A DNA stretch of 45,131 nt from JAWXBG01 sp044375415 (GTDB taxonomy: Bacteria > Bacteroidota > Bacteroidia > Flavobacteriales_D > Sanyastnellaceae). Shown piece after piece: positions 16,490 through 25,096 of the stretch. The notes below the pieces were generated by a model. That model was not told the origin of the DNA, did no database searches, and worked only from the letters and a program-made list of their open reading frames with translations. Both the position numbers and the translations under genes were made by a program. Where the stretch lies: contig JBILMS010000025.1 in assembly GCA_044375415.1 (NCBI GenBank), forward strand, positions 1 to 45,131, in the 5' to 3' direction. Every line of letters begins with the position of its first letter. Within the stretch, counting starts at the first letter, position 1.

Positions 16490-17035
16490 ATGAAACCCGT
16501 TACCCTGATTGACACCGAGCTCTTTGGGCTGATTCTTCAGCGTTTAGGTTATCAATTGATTGAAAATCACAACGATTTTTCGAGTTGCGTGATTTTGGGT
16601 TTGCAACCTCGAGGGATTTTTCTTCAAGATGCAATGGTCAAAAAGCTGATGGAAATTGCTCCAAAGGCGAAAATTCAATCGGGAACTTTAGATCCAACTT
16701 TTTATCGAGATGACTTCAGAATCGCTGAAAAGCAATTGATTGCGCGAAGTACAGAGATCCCATTTTCAATCGAAAACAAAGATGTGGTTTTGATCGATGA
16801 TGTATTGTACACCGGGCGCACTATTAGGGCGGGCTTGGAGGCGATGCTCGAGCATGGCAGACCAAGACGAGTAGAATTGATGGTTTTGATTGATCGTCGA
16901 TTTACCCGCGAATTGCCCATCGAACCGAAATATGTTGGAAAAAGTATAGACAGCTACGATAATCAAAAGGTGCTTGTATCGTGGAAACACGGAGGAGCGC
17001 CGGATTCAGTTCAATTGCTTACCGGAAAATCATGA
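16490..17035 (+). CDS. pyrR: PyrR: pyrimidine operon regulator / uracil phosphoribosyltransferase
   Basis: 181 residues, the usual PyrR length. The PRPP-binding loop DVVLIDDVLYTGRTIRAGL (about 97-115) and the early VILGLQPRGIFL segment are diagnostic, as are TLDPTFYRDD and ELMVLIDRRFTRELPI. It converts uracil and PRPP to UMP and in Firmicutes binds pyr mRNA leaders. The stop overlaps the pyrB start (ATGA), so the pair is one operon. With a leader this short there is no space for a classical PyrR attenuator ahead of it. Confidence 0.95.
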   Translation: MKPVTLIDTELFGLILQRLGYQLIENHNDFSSCVILGLQPRGIFLQDAMVKKLMEIAPKAKIQSGTLDPTFYRDDFRIAEKQLIARSTEIPFSIENKDVVLIDDVLYTGRTIRAGLEAMLEHGRPRRVELMVLIDRRFTRELPIEPKYVGKSIDSYDNQKVLVSWKHGGAPDSVQLLTGKS

Positions 17036-17979
17036 AAGATCAGTTGAGCGTAAAACATCTCCTTGGAATCAAGGATCTTGCGTCGAAAGACATCGAGATT
17101 ATTTTTTCGCAGGCCGATGAATTCAAGGAAGTTTTATCTCGCCCGATAAAAAAGGTTCCAACCTTAAGACATATTACTGTAGCCAACGTTTTTTACGAAA
17201 ATTCTACGCGAACTAGATTAAGTTTTGAATTAGCCGAAAAGAGACTATCGGCCGATGTGGTCAATTTCTCTACCGGCACTTCGTCCGTAAAGAAGGGTGA
17301 AACCTTGATCGACACGGTCAACAATATTTTGGCCATGAAAGTGGACATGGTCGTAATGCGTCATTCTGCTCCGGGAGCCTGTAAATTTCTCAGTGAGAAT
17401 GTTGATGCCTCTATTTTAAATGCAGGTGATGGAACTCATGAACATCCTACACAAGCATTACTCGATGCGTATTCAATTCGCGAAAGATTAGGTTCGGTAA
17501 AGGGTAAAAAAGTGGCAATTGTAGGAGACATTACCCATTCGCGAGTAGCCCTGTCAAACATCTTTTGTCTTCAAAAATTAGGAGCGGAAGTCATGGTCTG
17601 CGGCCCCACAACACTTGTGCCAAAACACATTGAAAGACTTGGAGTAAAGGTTGAGCACAATCTACTTAATGCATTGGAATGGTGTGATGTGGCCAATATG
17701 CTTAGAATCCAACTGGAGCGTCAGGAAGGAGGGGTCCGTCACTTCCCAAGTCTGCGAGAATACTCCCTTCAATTTGGCCTCAACAAGGAAATTCTCGAGA
17801 GACTGTCGCATAAAATTACTGTCATGCACCCCGGGCCCATAAACAGGGGTGTGGAGATCACCAGTGATGTTGCCGATAGTGACCAAAGTATCATTCTTGA
17901 TCAGGTCGAAAATGGTGTGGCTATTCGTATGGCAGTCATATATCTCTTGGCTCAATCTACCGGCCATAAGCCTGAATAA
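17032..17979 (+). CDS. pyrB: Aspartate carbamoyltransferase catalytic subunit
   Basis: 315 residues from the ATG at 17032. It carries the carbamoyl-phosphate motif NSTRTRLSFE, the VMRHSAPGA region, GTHEHPTQALLDAY, the VGDITHSRVALSN aspartate-binding segment and HPGPINRGVEI near the C-terminus. It makes carbamoyl-aspartate in the second step of pyrimidine synthesis. It is coupled to pyrR by a 4-nt overlap; no pyrI regulatory subunit follows. Confidence 0.97.
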   Translation: MKDQLSVKHLLGIKDLASKDIEIIFSQADEFKEVLSRPIKKVPTLRHITVANVFYENSTRTRLSFELAEKRLSADVVNFSTGTSSVKKGETLIDTVNNILAMKVDMVVMRHSAPGACKFLSENVDASILNAGDGTHEHPTQALLDAYSIRERLGSVKGKKVAIVGDITHSRVALSNIFCLQKLGAEVMVCGPTTLVPKHIERLGVKVEHNLLNALEWCDVANMLRIQLERQEGGVRHFPSLREYSLQFGLNKEILERLSHKITVMHPGPINRGVEITSDVADSDQSIILDQVENGVAIRMAVIYLLAQSTGHKPE

Positions 17980-18035
17980 CCCTTTTTTAACAACAACTTT
18001 GTGAACGAAATGTGTGAAATAACGGCACATAACCT

Positions 18036-18053
18036 TAATTTTGCTTACTTTTG
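18036..18053 (+). promoter_or_regulatory. Two successive -7 boxes before the STAS gene
   Basis: TAATTTTG (18036-18043) and TACTTTTG (18046-18053) both fit TAnnTTTG exactly; the second ends 14 nt before the ATG at 18068. Confidence 0.5.
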
Positions 18054-18067
18054 ACAAAAGCACCCTT

Positions 18068-18433
18068 ATGAAATTTGAAGTTGAACAGAAAGATAAAGTG
18101 GTAGTGATCAAAACGTTGGTCGAGAAACTTGATGCCATTCACGCTCCGGAATTAAAGTCGGAAGTAGTGATGCTCAACAAAACCGGTGTTAAAAATCTGA
18201 TTATGGATATGTCGGAAACCCGCTATATCGACTCTTCTGGATTGAGCGCTGTGCTTGTAGCAAATCGCCTATGTAGGGATTCCAACGGTACGTTTGTATT
18301 GTGTGGGCTACAAGATGGCGTAAAAAAGATCATTACAATTTCACAACTTGAAACTGTTTTGAAAATTACCCCAACTTCGAGCGAAGCCATGGACCTCGTG
18401 TACATGGAAGAAGTAGAAAGAGACCTTCAATAA
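18068..18433 (+). CDS. STAS-domain protein, anti-sigma-factor antagonist type
   Basis: 121 residues from the ATG at 18068, which fits the start of the STAS fold (MKFEVEQKDKVVVIKTLVEKLDA). The conserved phosphorylatable loop is present as DMSETRYIDSSGLSAVLVA, the serine pair being the usual target of an anti-sigma kinase. It belongs with SpoIIAA/RsbV-like switches that free a sigma factor or act in other partner-switching circuits. No kinase, phosphatase or sigma gene is next to it, so the partner is elsewhere. It precedes a T9SS cargo gene by 18 nt. Confidence 0.9.
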   Translation: MKFEVEQKDKVVVIKTLVEKLDAIHAPELKSEVVMLNKTGVKNLIMDMSETRYIDSSGLSAVLVANRLCRDSNGTFVLCGLQDGVKKIITISQLETVLKITPTSSEAMDLVYMEEVERDLQ

Positions 18434-18451
18434 ACCAAGATAACTTGAACG

Positions 18452-19258
18452 ATGAGTATGAAAAAAATACTACTTTCATTTTTAACCATATCTACTGCTG
18501 CAATCGCCTCGGCGCAGTGTGATCCTACCGCGCATGATTTTGGCTCTGCTGCTTTTGGCGTTTCTCCTGACCCTAATGCAGGTGAAAATTTCCAAGTGGC
18601 ATACTTAAATACACCTTTCAATGAGGTGGTGTATGTAAAAGTACCTACCAGTGCTGCCGATATTGATGAAACATATCCTGCCAGCGTGATGATTGATTCG
18701 CTTCGTTTGGAGGCAATCTATTATTTGGATGGAGATACTTATGTGGATATCGACAACTTAGGTTTGACCGTTACTTGCAACAACAATGATGAGTCTGCTG
18801 ATCCATGTATGTTTTTCCCGTCAGGTCAGTACTGCGGTGATATCTCGGGAACTCCGAACACGGCAGGTGTATTTAATACGAAAATTGATGTTACCGTATA
18901 CATCCTCGCATTTGGTATCCCAACTTCTATTCCGTACTCTTTTGAGAACTATACCCTCGAAGTAATTGATGGTGTGGGTGTGGAAGAGGATGTAGTTGCT
19001 GAGCTTACACTTGGTCAAAACAGCCCGAATCCGGCGAGCGTATATTCAGACATTAATTTTGAATTACCGAATAATCAAGAAGTGGAACTTATCGTTTCAA
19101 ACTTGGTCGGTAAGAAAGTATTTCAAAAGAAAGTGAACGCCAAAAAGGGAGCAAACAGCTACCGTATGGACGTCTCGAACTTCGAATCAGGAATTTATTT
19201 GTATAGCATACAAGCAGGTGATCGCAAGTACACCCGCAGAATGATGGTGCAGAAATAA
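18452..19258 (+). CDS. Secreted protein of unknown function with T9SS type A sorting domain
   Basis: 268 residues; an ATG six bases later (18458) would also fit. Signal peptide MKKILLSFLTISTAAIASA/Q, then a Cys-containing region of about 160 residues (paired cysteines in NNNDESADPCMFFPSGQYC), and a C-terminal sorting domain from about 185 (GQNSPNPASVYSDINFEL to YTRRMMVQK). The central domain is not recognised. It may be cotranscribed with the STAS gene; a strong terminator follows at 19281. Confidence 0.85.
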   Translation: MSMKKILLSFLTISTAAIASAQCDPTAHDFGSAAFGVSPDPNAGENFQVAYLNTPFNEVVYVKVPTSAADIDETYPASVMIDSLRLEAIYYLDGDTYVDIDNLGLTVTCNNNDESADPCMFFPSGQYCGDISGTPNTAGVFNTKIDVTVYILAFGIPTSIPYSFENYTLEVIDGVGVEEDVVAELTLGQNSPNPASVYSDINFELPNNQEVELIVSNLVGKKVFQKKVNAKKGANSYRMDVSNFESGIYLYSIQAGDRKYTRRMMVQK

Positions 19259-19280
19259 TATTTGACATTTCGTCGAGATA

Positions 19281-19308
19281 GGCTGCCCTCCGAGGCAGCC
19301 TTTTTTTT
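19281..19308 (+). terminator. Intrinsic terminator after the T9SS cargo gene
   Basis: Perfect 7-bp stem GGCTGCC (19281-19287) with GGCAGCC (19294-19300), six-base loop, then T8; a flanking A-T pair extends the stem. Confidence 0.88.
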
Positions 19309-19384
19309 GCCGTTCAATATTTTATTCATTTTCGCAGCTCCAACTTTTCATTATCTTCATCGCGCCAAAACAAATTTTATTCCC

Positions 19385-19966
19385 ATGACCCTACTTTCTG
19401 TTAACGATTGGTGGAATACCCTCGATTCTGCTCATCAAATTTATTGGGGCATAGCCATTGCCGGCTCCTTGTTCCTCTTTATACTTCTAATCTTAGCTTT
19501 TGCCGGTGGTGAAACAGATCACGACTCTATTAGTGGTGATGTAACCGATGACTTTGATGGTGTCGGATTTCAGTTCTTTACTCTTAAAAACCTAGCCGGA
19601 TTTCTTACTGTATTCGGATGGACCGGACTTGCATGTATGCAAGTCGGTATGTCTGTTTTTGTAAGTTCCATTATCGCATTTGCTGCCGGAATTGCCATGA
19701 TGTTCGTTATGGCTTTTGTGTTTTATTCTCTGTTTAAACTTCAAGAAGACGGCACCATGAAAGTCGACAGTGCCATTGGTCGAACAGGTGAAGTCTACCT
19801 GACCATTCCTGCTGCGCGAGGTGGATACGGCAAAGTATTCGTCAATATCAATGGTGCGCAGCGAGAGTTAGATGCCCTTACAGATGAAACAAGTGATTTG
19901 ACAAGGGGCACCATTATAACAGTAAAACAAGTTATCGACCAGTCGAAATTGCTTGTTACTCGTTGA
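19385..19966 (+). CDS. NfeD-like membrane protein (flotillin partner)
   Basis: 193 residues from the ATG at 19385; an in-frame start at 19262 would run through the upstream terminator and is rejected. Three or four hydrophobic segments (about 20-40, 65-90, 95-120) are followed by a soluble C-terminal part (about 125-193: SAIGRTGEVYLTIPAARGGYGKVFVNI) that fits the OB fold of NfeD/YqiJ-like proteins. NfeD-like proteins are almost always encoded beside flotillins and act with them in membrane organisation, as the next gene confirms. The gap between the two genes (47 nt) holds four heptamer repeats. Confidence 0.85.
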   Translation: MTLLSVNDWWNTLDSAHQIYWGIAIAGSLFLFILLILAFAGGETDHDSISGDVTDDFDGVGFQFFTLKNLAGFLTVFGWTGLACMQVGMSVFVSSIIAFAAGIAMMFVMAFVFYSLFKLQEDGTMKVDSAIGRTGEVYLTIPAARGGYGKVFVNINGAQRELDALTDETSDLTRGTIITVKQVIDQSKLLVTR

Positions 19967-19973
19967 TATATCA

Positions 19974-20004
19974 CCCATAACCCATAACCCATAACCCTTA
20001 ACCC
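19974..20004. repeat. Heptamer tandem repeat CCCATAA
   Basis: Three exact CCCATAA units, one CCCTTAA variant and a final CCC, ending 9 nt before the flotillin start. Confidence 0.75.
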
Positions 20005-20013
20005 GATCAGACT

Positions 20014-21546
20014 ATGGATTTGCCAATTCCTATTTATGCCATTATAGCGGCAGTTTTCTTTTTTGTAATCTTGTTAATGGCGGCTCTGCGACGTTACAAG
20101 CGTTGTCCATCCGACCGGATTTTGGTTGTCTATGGTAAAGTAGGAAAAGGATCCGACGATATGAATCGCTCTGCGAAATGTATTCATGGGGGGGCTGCTT
20201 TTGTATGGCCTGTTATTCAAGACTATGCGTTCATGGATCTAACACCCATGAGTATAGAGGTGGATTTGGCGAATGCCCTTTCTCGACAAAACATTCGTGT
20301 AAACGTTCCGAGCCGATTCACAGTAGCCATCAGCAATGAACCCGGAGTAATGGAAAATGCTGCAGAACGTTTGTTAGGTTTGGCTCGTCAGCAAATCCAC
20401 GATCTCGCAAAGGATATTATATTCGGTCAGCTTCGACTTGTTGTTGCCACAATGGATATCGAGGAAATCAACAACAACCGCGATAAATTCCTTCAAAACA
20501 TTTCTAGTAACCTCGAAGCCGAATTGAAAAAAATCGGTTTGAAGTTGATAAACGTGAACGTTACCGATATCACGGATGAGAGCGGTTACATCGAAGCTTT
20601 GGGTAAAGAAGCAGCTGCTCAAGCGATCAATAATGCAAAGAAGAGTGTAGCCGAACAAAACCGCGACGGTAGCATTGGAGAAGCAAATGCCATGCAAGAT
20701 CAGCGTACCAAAGTAGCAAGCTTAAATGCGGAAGCCATGATTGGTGAAGCTGCAGCAAATCAAAAGGAACGTGTACAAGTAGCCAGTGCAAATGCGGAAG
20801 CCATGATTGGTGAAGCCACGGCTCGTCAGAAAGAACGTATTCAAGTGGCAGACGCCGACGCACGTTCTATAGAAGGTGAAAACACAGCTAAAATTGATGT
20901 TGCTAAATCGAATGCAACTCGCCGTGAAATGGAAGCGGAGGCGACTCGTCGTGCGATCGCCGCGGAGAAAGTAAAAGAAGCGAAAGCCTTAGAAGAATCT
21001 TACGATGCCCAGCGTATGGCCGAAGTACAGCGTGCCGAAAGAGATAAGGCCTCTCGTATGGCGGATATCATTATCCCTGCAGAAATCGAAAAAACCAGAA
21101 TTGAAATCGAAGCTGAAGCACATGCCGAAATGGTTCGCAGAAAAGCCAAAGGGGAAGCAGATGCAACTTTCCTAAAAATGGAAGCCGAAGCGCGAGGTCT
21201 TTTCGAAGTAATGAGCAAACAAGCCGAAGGTTTCAAATTGATGGTTACGGCTGCCGGCAACGACTCCAACAATGCTGTATTGATGATGATCGCCGATAAA
21301 CTTCCTGAATTGGTAAAACTTCAAGCCGACGCGATTAAGAATATCAAGATCGATAAAGTTACGGTTTGGGACGGCGGTAACGGAGGTGCAGATGGTAAAA
21401 CAAGCACCGCAAATTTCGTTTCCGGACTCTACAAAAGCGTTCCTCCACTGGAAGAAATGTTCAACATGGCAGGAATGCAATTACCTAAATATTTGAAAGG
21501 AGATAAGGTGGAAGAAGGCACGAGCCCAAATCCAAGCGCTGAATAA
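20014..21546 (+). CDS. Flotillin family SPFH protein
   Basis: 510 residues. One membrane anchor at the N-terminus (IYAIIAAVFFFVILLMAAL), the SPFH/band-7 domain about 30-215 (CPSDRILVVYGKVGKG to NVTDITDESGYIEALG), and a long Ala/Glu-rich coiled coil about 215-420, then a C-terminal oligomerisation segment. The coiled coil holds two near-identical 22-residue units (NAEAMIGEA...). Flotillins scaffold membrane microdomains. It follows the NfeD-like gene in the usual order and meets prmA tail-to-tail with 2 nt between. Confidence 0.95.
   Translation: MDLPIPIYAIIAAVFFFVILLMAALRRYKRCPSDRILVVYGKVGKGSDDMNRSAKCIHGGAAFVWPVIQDYAFMDLTPMSIEVDLANALSRQNIRVNVPSRFTVAISNEPGVMENAAERLLGLARQQIHDLAKDIIFGQLRLVVATMDIEEINNNRDKFLQNISSNLEAELKKIGLKLINVNVTDITDESGYIEALGKEAAAQAINNAKKSVAEQNRDGSIGEANAMQDQRTKVASLNAEAMIGEAAANQKERVQVASANAEAMIGEATARQKERIQVADADARSIEGENTAKIDVAKSNATRREMEAEATRRAIAAEKVKEAKALEESYDAQRMAEVQRAERDKASRMADIIIPAEIEKTRIEIEAEAHAEMVRRKAKGEADATFLKMEAEARGLFEVMSKQAEGFKLMVTAAGNDSNNAVLMMIADKLPELVKLQADAIKNIKIDKVTVWDGGNGGADGKTSTANFVSGLYKSVPPLEEMFNMAGMQLPKYLKGDKVEEGTSPNPSAE
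20724..20816 (+). repeat. Internal 66-bp tandem duplication in the flotillin coiled coil
   Basis: A 27-nt identical block (AAATGCGGAAGCCATGATTG...) occurs at 20724-20750 and 20790-20816, exactly 66 bp (22 codons) apart. Confidence 0.85.
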
Positions 21547-21548
21547 TC

Positions 21549-22376
21549 TTATCTCTTTTTTAATCGAAGACAAGCCCAATCATTTTGTTCGCTTTGTTTA
21601 ATGAGATCGTAGTTCTCAAAAGCGGCCAAAATGATAGGTACGTCGGATGTGTAAAATCCACTCAGAAGGATTTCTCCGCCCGAACTTAAACACTCGGAAT
21701 AAATAGCTTGGTCATTCACCAAAATATTGCGATTGATATTGGCTAAAATGATATCGTACGTTTTACCCTTGAGTAAAGAAGCATCTCCTAAAAGAGCGGT
21801 GATATGGTGAGATCCATTGCGTTCGAGATTTTCTTTACAATTTTCGAAAGCCCATTCTTCTATATCAATAGCATCAATGAATTTGGCGCCGCATTGTTCG
21901 GCGAGAATAGCAAGCACACCTGTGCCACTGCCCATATCGAGTATTGTTTTGTCTTGAAGCTCGAGCCCTAAAATCATTTCACACATGAGCCAAGTGGTAC
22001 TGTGATGACCGGTGCCAAACGACATTTTAGGTTCAATTTCAATTCTATGAGGAAAATGTTCTTCAACCTTGTGAAAAGGAGCATGAATTAAAATTTGATC
22101 GTGAACGCGAATTGGTGTAAAGTTTTTTTCCCACTCTTCATTCCAATTTTTAGTTGCAATTTCGGTGCGTACTAATTCTATGGAAGCCTCACCCAATAGG
22201 TCTTCTAGGAGCGTTAATACAAAAGAAGTTTCTAAGGTCGAATCGCGTGTATAGGCTTTTAACCCACCGGGATATTCCTCGAAACTGTCGAACGACAAAT
22301 CTTCGATATAGGCTAATACTACATCGCGAAATGGAACAATAGGATCTATTTTAAAATCGAATTCGAAGTAGTTCAC
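21549..22376 (-). CDS. prmA: Ribosomal protein L11 methyltransferase
   Basis: 275 residues. PrmA signatures: NWNEEWEKNFTPI, FGTGHHSTTWLM (substrate-side motif), the SAM site ILDMGSGTGVLAILAEQ, and NINRNIL in place of the NPPY-like motif. It methylates ribosomal protein L11 with S-adenosylmethionine. Its start overlaps the stop of tpiA by 4 nt (ATGA); the same order is seen in many Bacteroidota. Confidence 0.95.
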   Translation of the reverse strand: MNYFEFDFKIDPIVPFRDVVLAYIEDLSFDSFEEYPGGLKAYTRDSTLETSFVLTLLEDLLGEASIELVRTEIATKNWNEEWEKNFTPIRVHDQILIHAPFHKVEEHFPHRIEIEPKMSFGTGHHSTTWLMCEMILGLELQDKTILDMGSGTGVLAILAEQCGAKFIDAIDIEEWAFENCKENLERNGSHHITALLGDASLLKGKTYDIILANINRNILVNDQAIYSECLSSGGEILLSGFYTSDVPIILAAFENYDLIKQSEQNDWACLRLKKR

Positions 22377-23131
22377 TTACCTGCAATTTGGATTAGTTCA
22401 ACAAAATCGTGACTATGAAGTGATGCTCCGCCGATCAATCCTCCGTCTACATTAGGACAACTCATTATCTCGTGCGCGTTCGAAGGCTTCATGCTACCTC
22501 CGTAGAGAATTTGAATGTTCTCCGCAGCCTCTAGCCCAAAGTTCTCCTCAATCAGTAATCGAATAAATGAATGCACTTCTTCAATCTGATCTGAGGTGGC
22601 TGTAAGCCCCGTGCCAATAGCCCATACCGGTTCATAAGCGATCACAGTGCCCTTCAGTTGGTCTTTTTCAGGAGTGATTAGCGCATTCTCAATTTGTTTG
22701 TGCAAGACTTCAAAGTGCGAACCTGACTTTCGTTCCTCTAAACTTTCTCCAATACAAAAGATCGGTTTTACGTGATTGCGAATGCAGCCGGCCACTTTTA
22801 ATTTCAGTAGTTCGTCGGTTTCGTGATAATAAGTTCGACGTTCGCTATGACCGATGATGCAATAGGGAATACTCATATCGTGGAGCATAGCAGGTGATAT
22901 CTCGCCCGTAAATGCTCCGAAATCGTGTTGATTGCAATTTTGAGCTGCAAGATCAAACGCAGGGTCGTGCATTAGTAGTAAGTTGCCCATAAAGAGGGCA
23001 GGTGGGGCGATAATCACCTGAACGTTATCGGGAAAGGAGTTTCTTTCCTCATTTATTTTAGTGGCCAAAGACATAGCTGTATCCAGCGTATTGTTCATTT
23101 TCCAATTGCCTGCAATTATTTTTTTCCTCAT
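22373..23131 (-). CDS. tpiA: Triosephosphate isomerase
   Basis: 252 residues from the ATG at 23131, since MRKKIIAGNWKMNNT is the universal TIM start; the frame upstream is not part of the gene. Catalytic and loop motifs: NWKMN (Lys), IIGHSERR (His), AYEPVWAIGTG (Glu and loop 6), ILYGGSM and GGLIGGASL. It interconverts dihydroxyacetone phosphate and glyceraldehyde 3-phosphate. It heads an operon with prmA. Confidence 0.97.
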   Translation of the reverse strand: MRKKIIAGNWKMNNTLDTAMSLATKINEERNSFPDNVQVIIAPPALFMGNLLLMHDPAFDLAAQNCNQHDFGAFTGEISPAMLHDMSIPYCIIGHSERRTYYHETDELLKLKVAGCIRNHVKPIFCIGESLEERKSGSHFEVLHKQIENALITPEKDQLKGTVIAYEPVWAIGTGLTATSDQIEEVHSFIRLLIEENFGLEAAENIQILYGGSMKPSNAHEIMSCPNVDGGLIGGASLHSHDFVELIQIAGK

Positions 23132-23152
23132 ACTGTACATTAATTCACTTTG

Positions 23153-23165
23153 CGAATGTACTTTG
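23153..23165. promoter_or_regulatory. Back-to-back -7 boxes of tpiA and recQ
   Basis: On the minus strand TACATTCG (23153-23160) faces tpiA; on the plus strand TACTTTG (23159-23165) faces recQ. The two share the TA pair at 23159-23160. Each is one mismatch or one base short of consensus. Confidence 0.35.
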
Positions 23166-23188
23166 TTGCCTCTTAAGATGAGTAGAGA

Positions 23189-25096
23189 TTGAGGATTCCT
23201 GAAGAAATATTGAAGACTTATTGGGGTTTTCCGACTTTTCGTCCAAACCAAAAGGAGATTATCGGAACCATCCTATCCGGCGAAGACGTACTCGCACTGC
23301 TTCCTACCGGAGGGGGTAAAAGCATTTGTTTTCAGGTGCCGGCTCTTTGTATGGATGGTTTATGCCTGGTGGTTTCTCCCTTGGTAGCCCTCATGCAAGA
23401 TCAGGTCGAAAATCTCAAAAGAAATAAAATTAATGCCTATGCAATTACTAGTGCACTAGCTCACCGCGAAGTAGATCGCATCCTCGACAATTGTGTTTAT
23501 GGGGATGTGAAGTTCCTTTATGTTTCTCCGGAAAGATTACAATCTACCCTGTTTATAGAGCGGTTTAAGAAGATGAAAATTTCCTTTATCGCTGTCGATG
23601 AAGCCCATTGTATCTCTCAATGGGGTTATGATTTCCGGCCACCATACCTGCAAATTGCTGAAATACGCGAACTGAAACCTGATGTGGCAGTCATGGCTTT
23701 AACGGCTTCAGCTACAGTGGATGTAGTGCAGGACATCATGGACAAACTGAAGTTCAAAGCGCCTAAGATTATTAAGTCTTCGTTCGCACGACCTAATCTT
23801 TCATACTTAGTTGAGTATTCAGAAGACAAGGAAAACAGGATGCTCGACATAATTAGCAAAACACACGGATCGTGTATTGTGTATTGCAACTCTCGACAAC
23901 AGACTAGAATACTCGCGAATAGAGTGGCGGCAGCGGGCATTACAGCTGGACATTACCATGCCGGCATGGCGCATGATGAACGCGAAATGGCCTATCAATC
24001 TTGGAAAGGCGGAGATGTTCGCGTGATGTGTGCTACGAACGCATTTGGAATGGGAATCGATAAACCCGATGTTAGATTAGTCGTGCATCTCTCCTTGCCC
24101 CAAAGTTTAGAAGCTTATTTTCAGGAAGCGGGGAGAGGTGGACGAGACGGCGGAAAATCTTATGCAGTGCTGTTGTACAATAAGTCTGATTTGATAGATG
24201 CAGAGTCTAAAATTGAACAGAGATATCCTTCCATAGATAACATCCGAAAAGTATATCGAAGTATTTCATCGATACTTCAACTCGCTATTGGAGCCGGAAT
24301 GGGAGTTTGCTATGAAGTGGATTTACATCATCTTGCGGAGAAATACGAGCTCAAATACAGCGATGTAATTTATTCATTACAGATCTTATCCAATGCGGGT
24401 TTCCTCACTTTCGAAGAAAAGATGTGGCAGCCATCAAGACTCATGTTTTTAGTCAATAAAAATGAACTTTATAGCTATCAAGTCGCAAATCCGCAATGGG
24501 ATATTTTTATACGCGGTTTGCTTCGAACCTATGGTGGACTCTTTGAAAACTACGTCAACATACATGAAAATGAACTCGCTAAAAACATGCACATCTCTCA
24601 TACGCAAGTGTATGAAGGCTTGAATAAACTGAAAGGTTTTATGATAGTCGATTATCAGAAAACATCCGATGCTCCGAAGATTACTTTTCTCACCGGACGT
24701 ATGCGCGATGAGAATATTATCCTAACGAAAGCAGTGTATGCCGATCGTATGGCCGATGAAAAAAAGAGAATGAAGGCTATACGTGCTTATGTGGAACATG
24801 AGATTTGTCGCAGTGTACAGCTACTTTCCTATTTTGGAGAAAAGGACTCCGACAATTGCGGGGTGTGTGATATCTGTCGGAAAAATAAAACCAAGCCTAT
24901 AAGCGAACATGAATACGATAATCTTGAAAGCAAGGTGAATGTCCTATTAACCGAATCTCCGAAGACGATCGAACAGATTTTAGAATCTCTTTCGGAAGAA
25001 AATAAAGATGATGTCTATAACCTCATTCGATGGAAATTGGATCATAAACAATGGGTGATGAGTAGTGAGTTTAATATTTCTATTAAAAACAATTAA
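23189..25096 (+). CDS. recQ: RecQ family ATP-dependent DNA helicase with displaced zinc site
   Basis: 635 residues from TTG 23189: an in-frame TAG at 23183 blocks any longer start, and the first residues (RIPEEILKTYWGFPTFRPNQKEII) are the normal RecQ opening. Helicase motifs: LLPTGGGKS, the DEAH box AVDEAHCISQWGYDFRP, ALTASATVDV and QEAGRGGRDG. Unlike E. coli RecQ, about 190 residues of winged-helix-like sequence separate the helicase core from the zinc cluster (ICRSVQLLSYFGE to CGVCDIC, about 537-563), and no HRDC domain follows. It unwinds DNA in 3'-5' direction for recombination and repair. A five-codon reading frame ATG AGT AGA GAT TGA (23178-23192) overlaps its start. Confidence 0.93.
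   Translation: MRIPEEILKTYWGFPTFRPNQKEIIGTILSGEDVLALLPTGGGKSICFQVPALCMDGLCLVVSPLVALMQDQVENLKRNKINAYAITSALAHREVDRILDNCVYGDVKFLYVSPERLQSTLFIERFKKMKISFIAVDEAHCISQWGYDFRPPYLQIAEIRELKPDVAVMALTASATVDVVQDIMDKLKFKAPKIIKSSFARPNLSYLVEYSEDKENRMLDIISKTHGSCIVYCNSRQQTRILANRVAAAGITAGHYHAGMAHDEREMAYQSWKGGDVRVMCATNAFGMGIDKPDVRLVVHLSLPQSLEAYFQEAGRGGRDGGKSYAVLLYNKSDLIDAESKIEQRYPSIDNIRKVYRSISSILQLAIGAGMGVCYEVDLHHLAEKYELKYSDVIYSLQILSNAGFLTFEEKMWQPSRLMFLVNKNELYSYQVANPQWDIFIRGLLRTYGGLFENYVNIHENELAKNMHISHTQVYEGLNKLKGFMIVDYQKTSDAPKITFLTGRMRDENIILTKAVYADRMADEKKRMKAIRAYVEHEICRSVQLLSYFGEKDSDNCGVCDICRKNKTKPISEHEYDNLESKVNVLLTESPKTIEQILESLSEENKDDVYNLIRWKLDHKQWVMSSEFNISIKNN

Noticed and set aside
19262..19384. Upstream in-frame start for the NfeD-like gene
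   Set aside because: It would run through the T8 terminator at 19281-19308 and adds a non-conserved leader.
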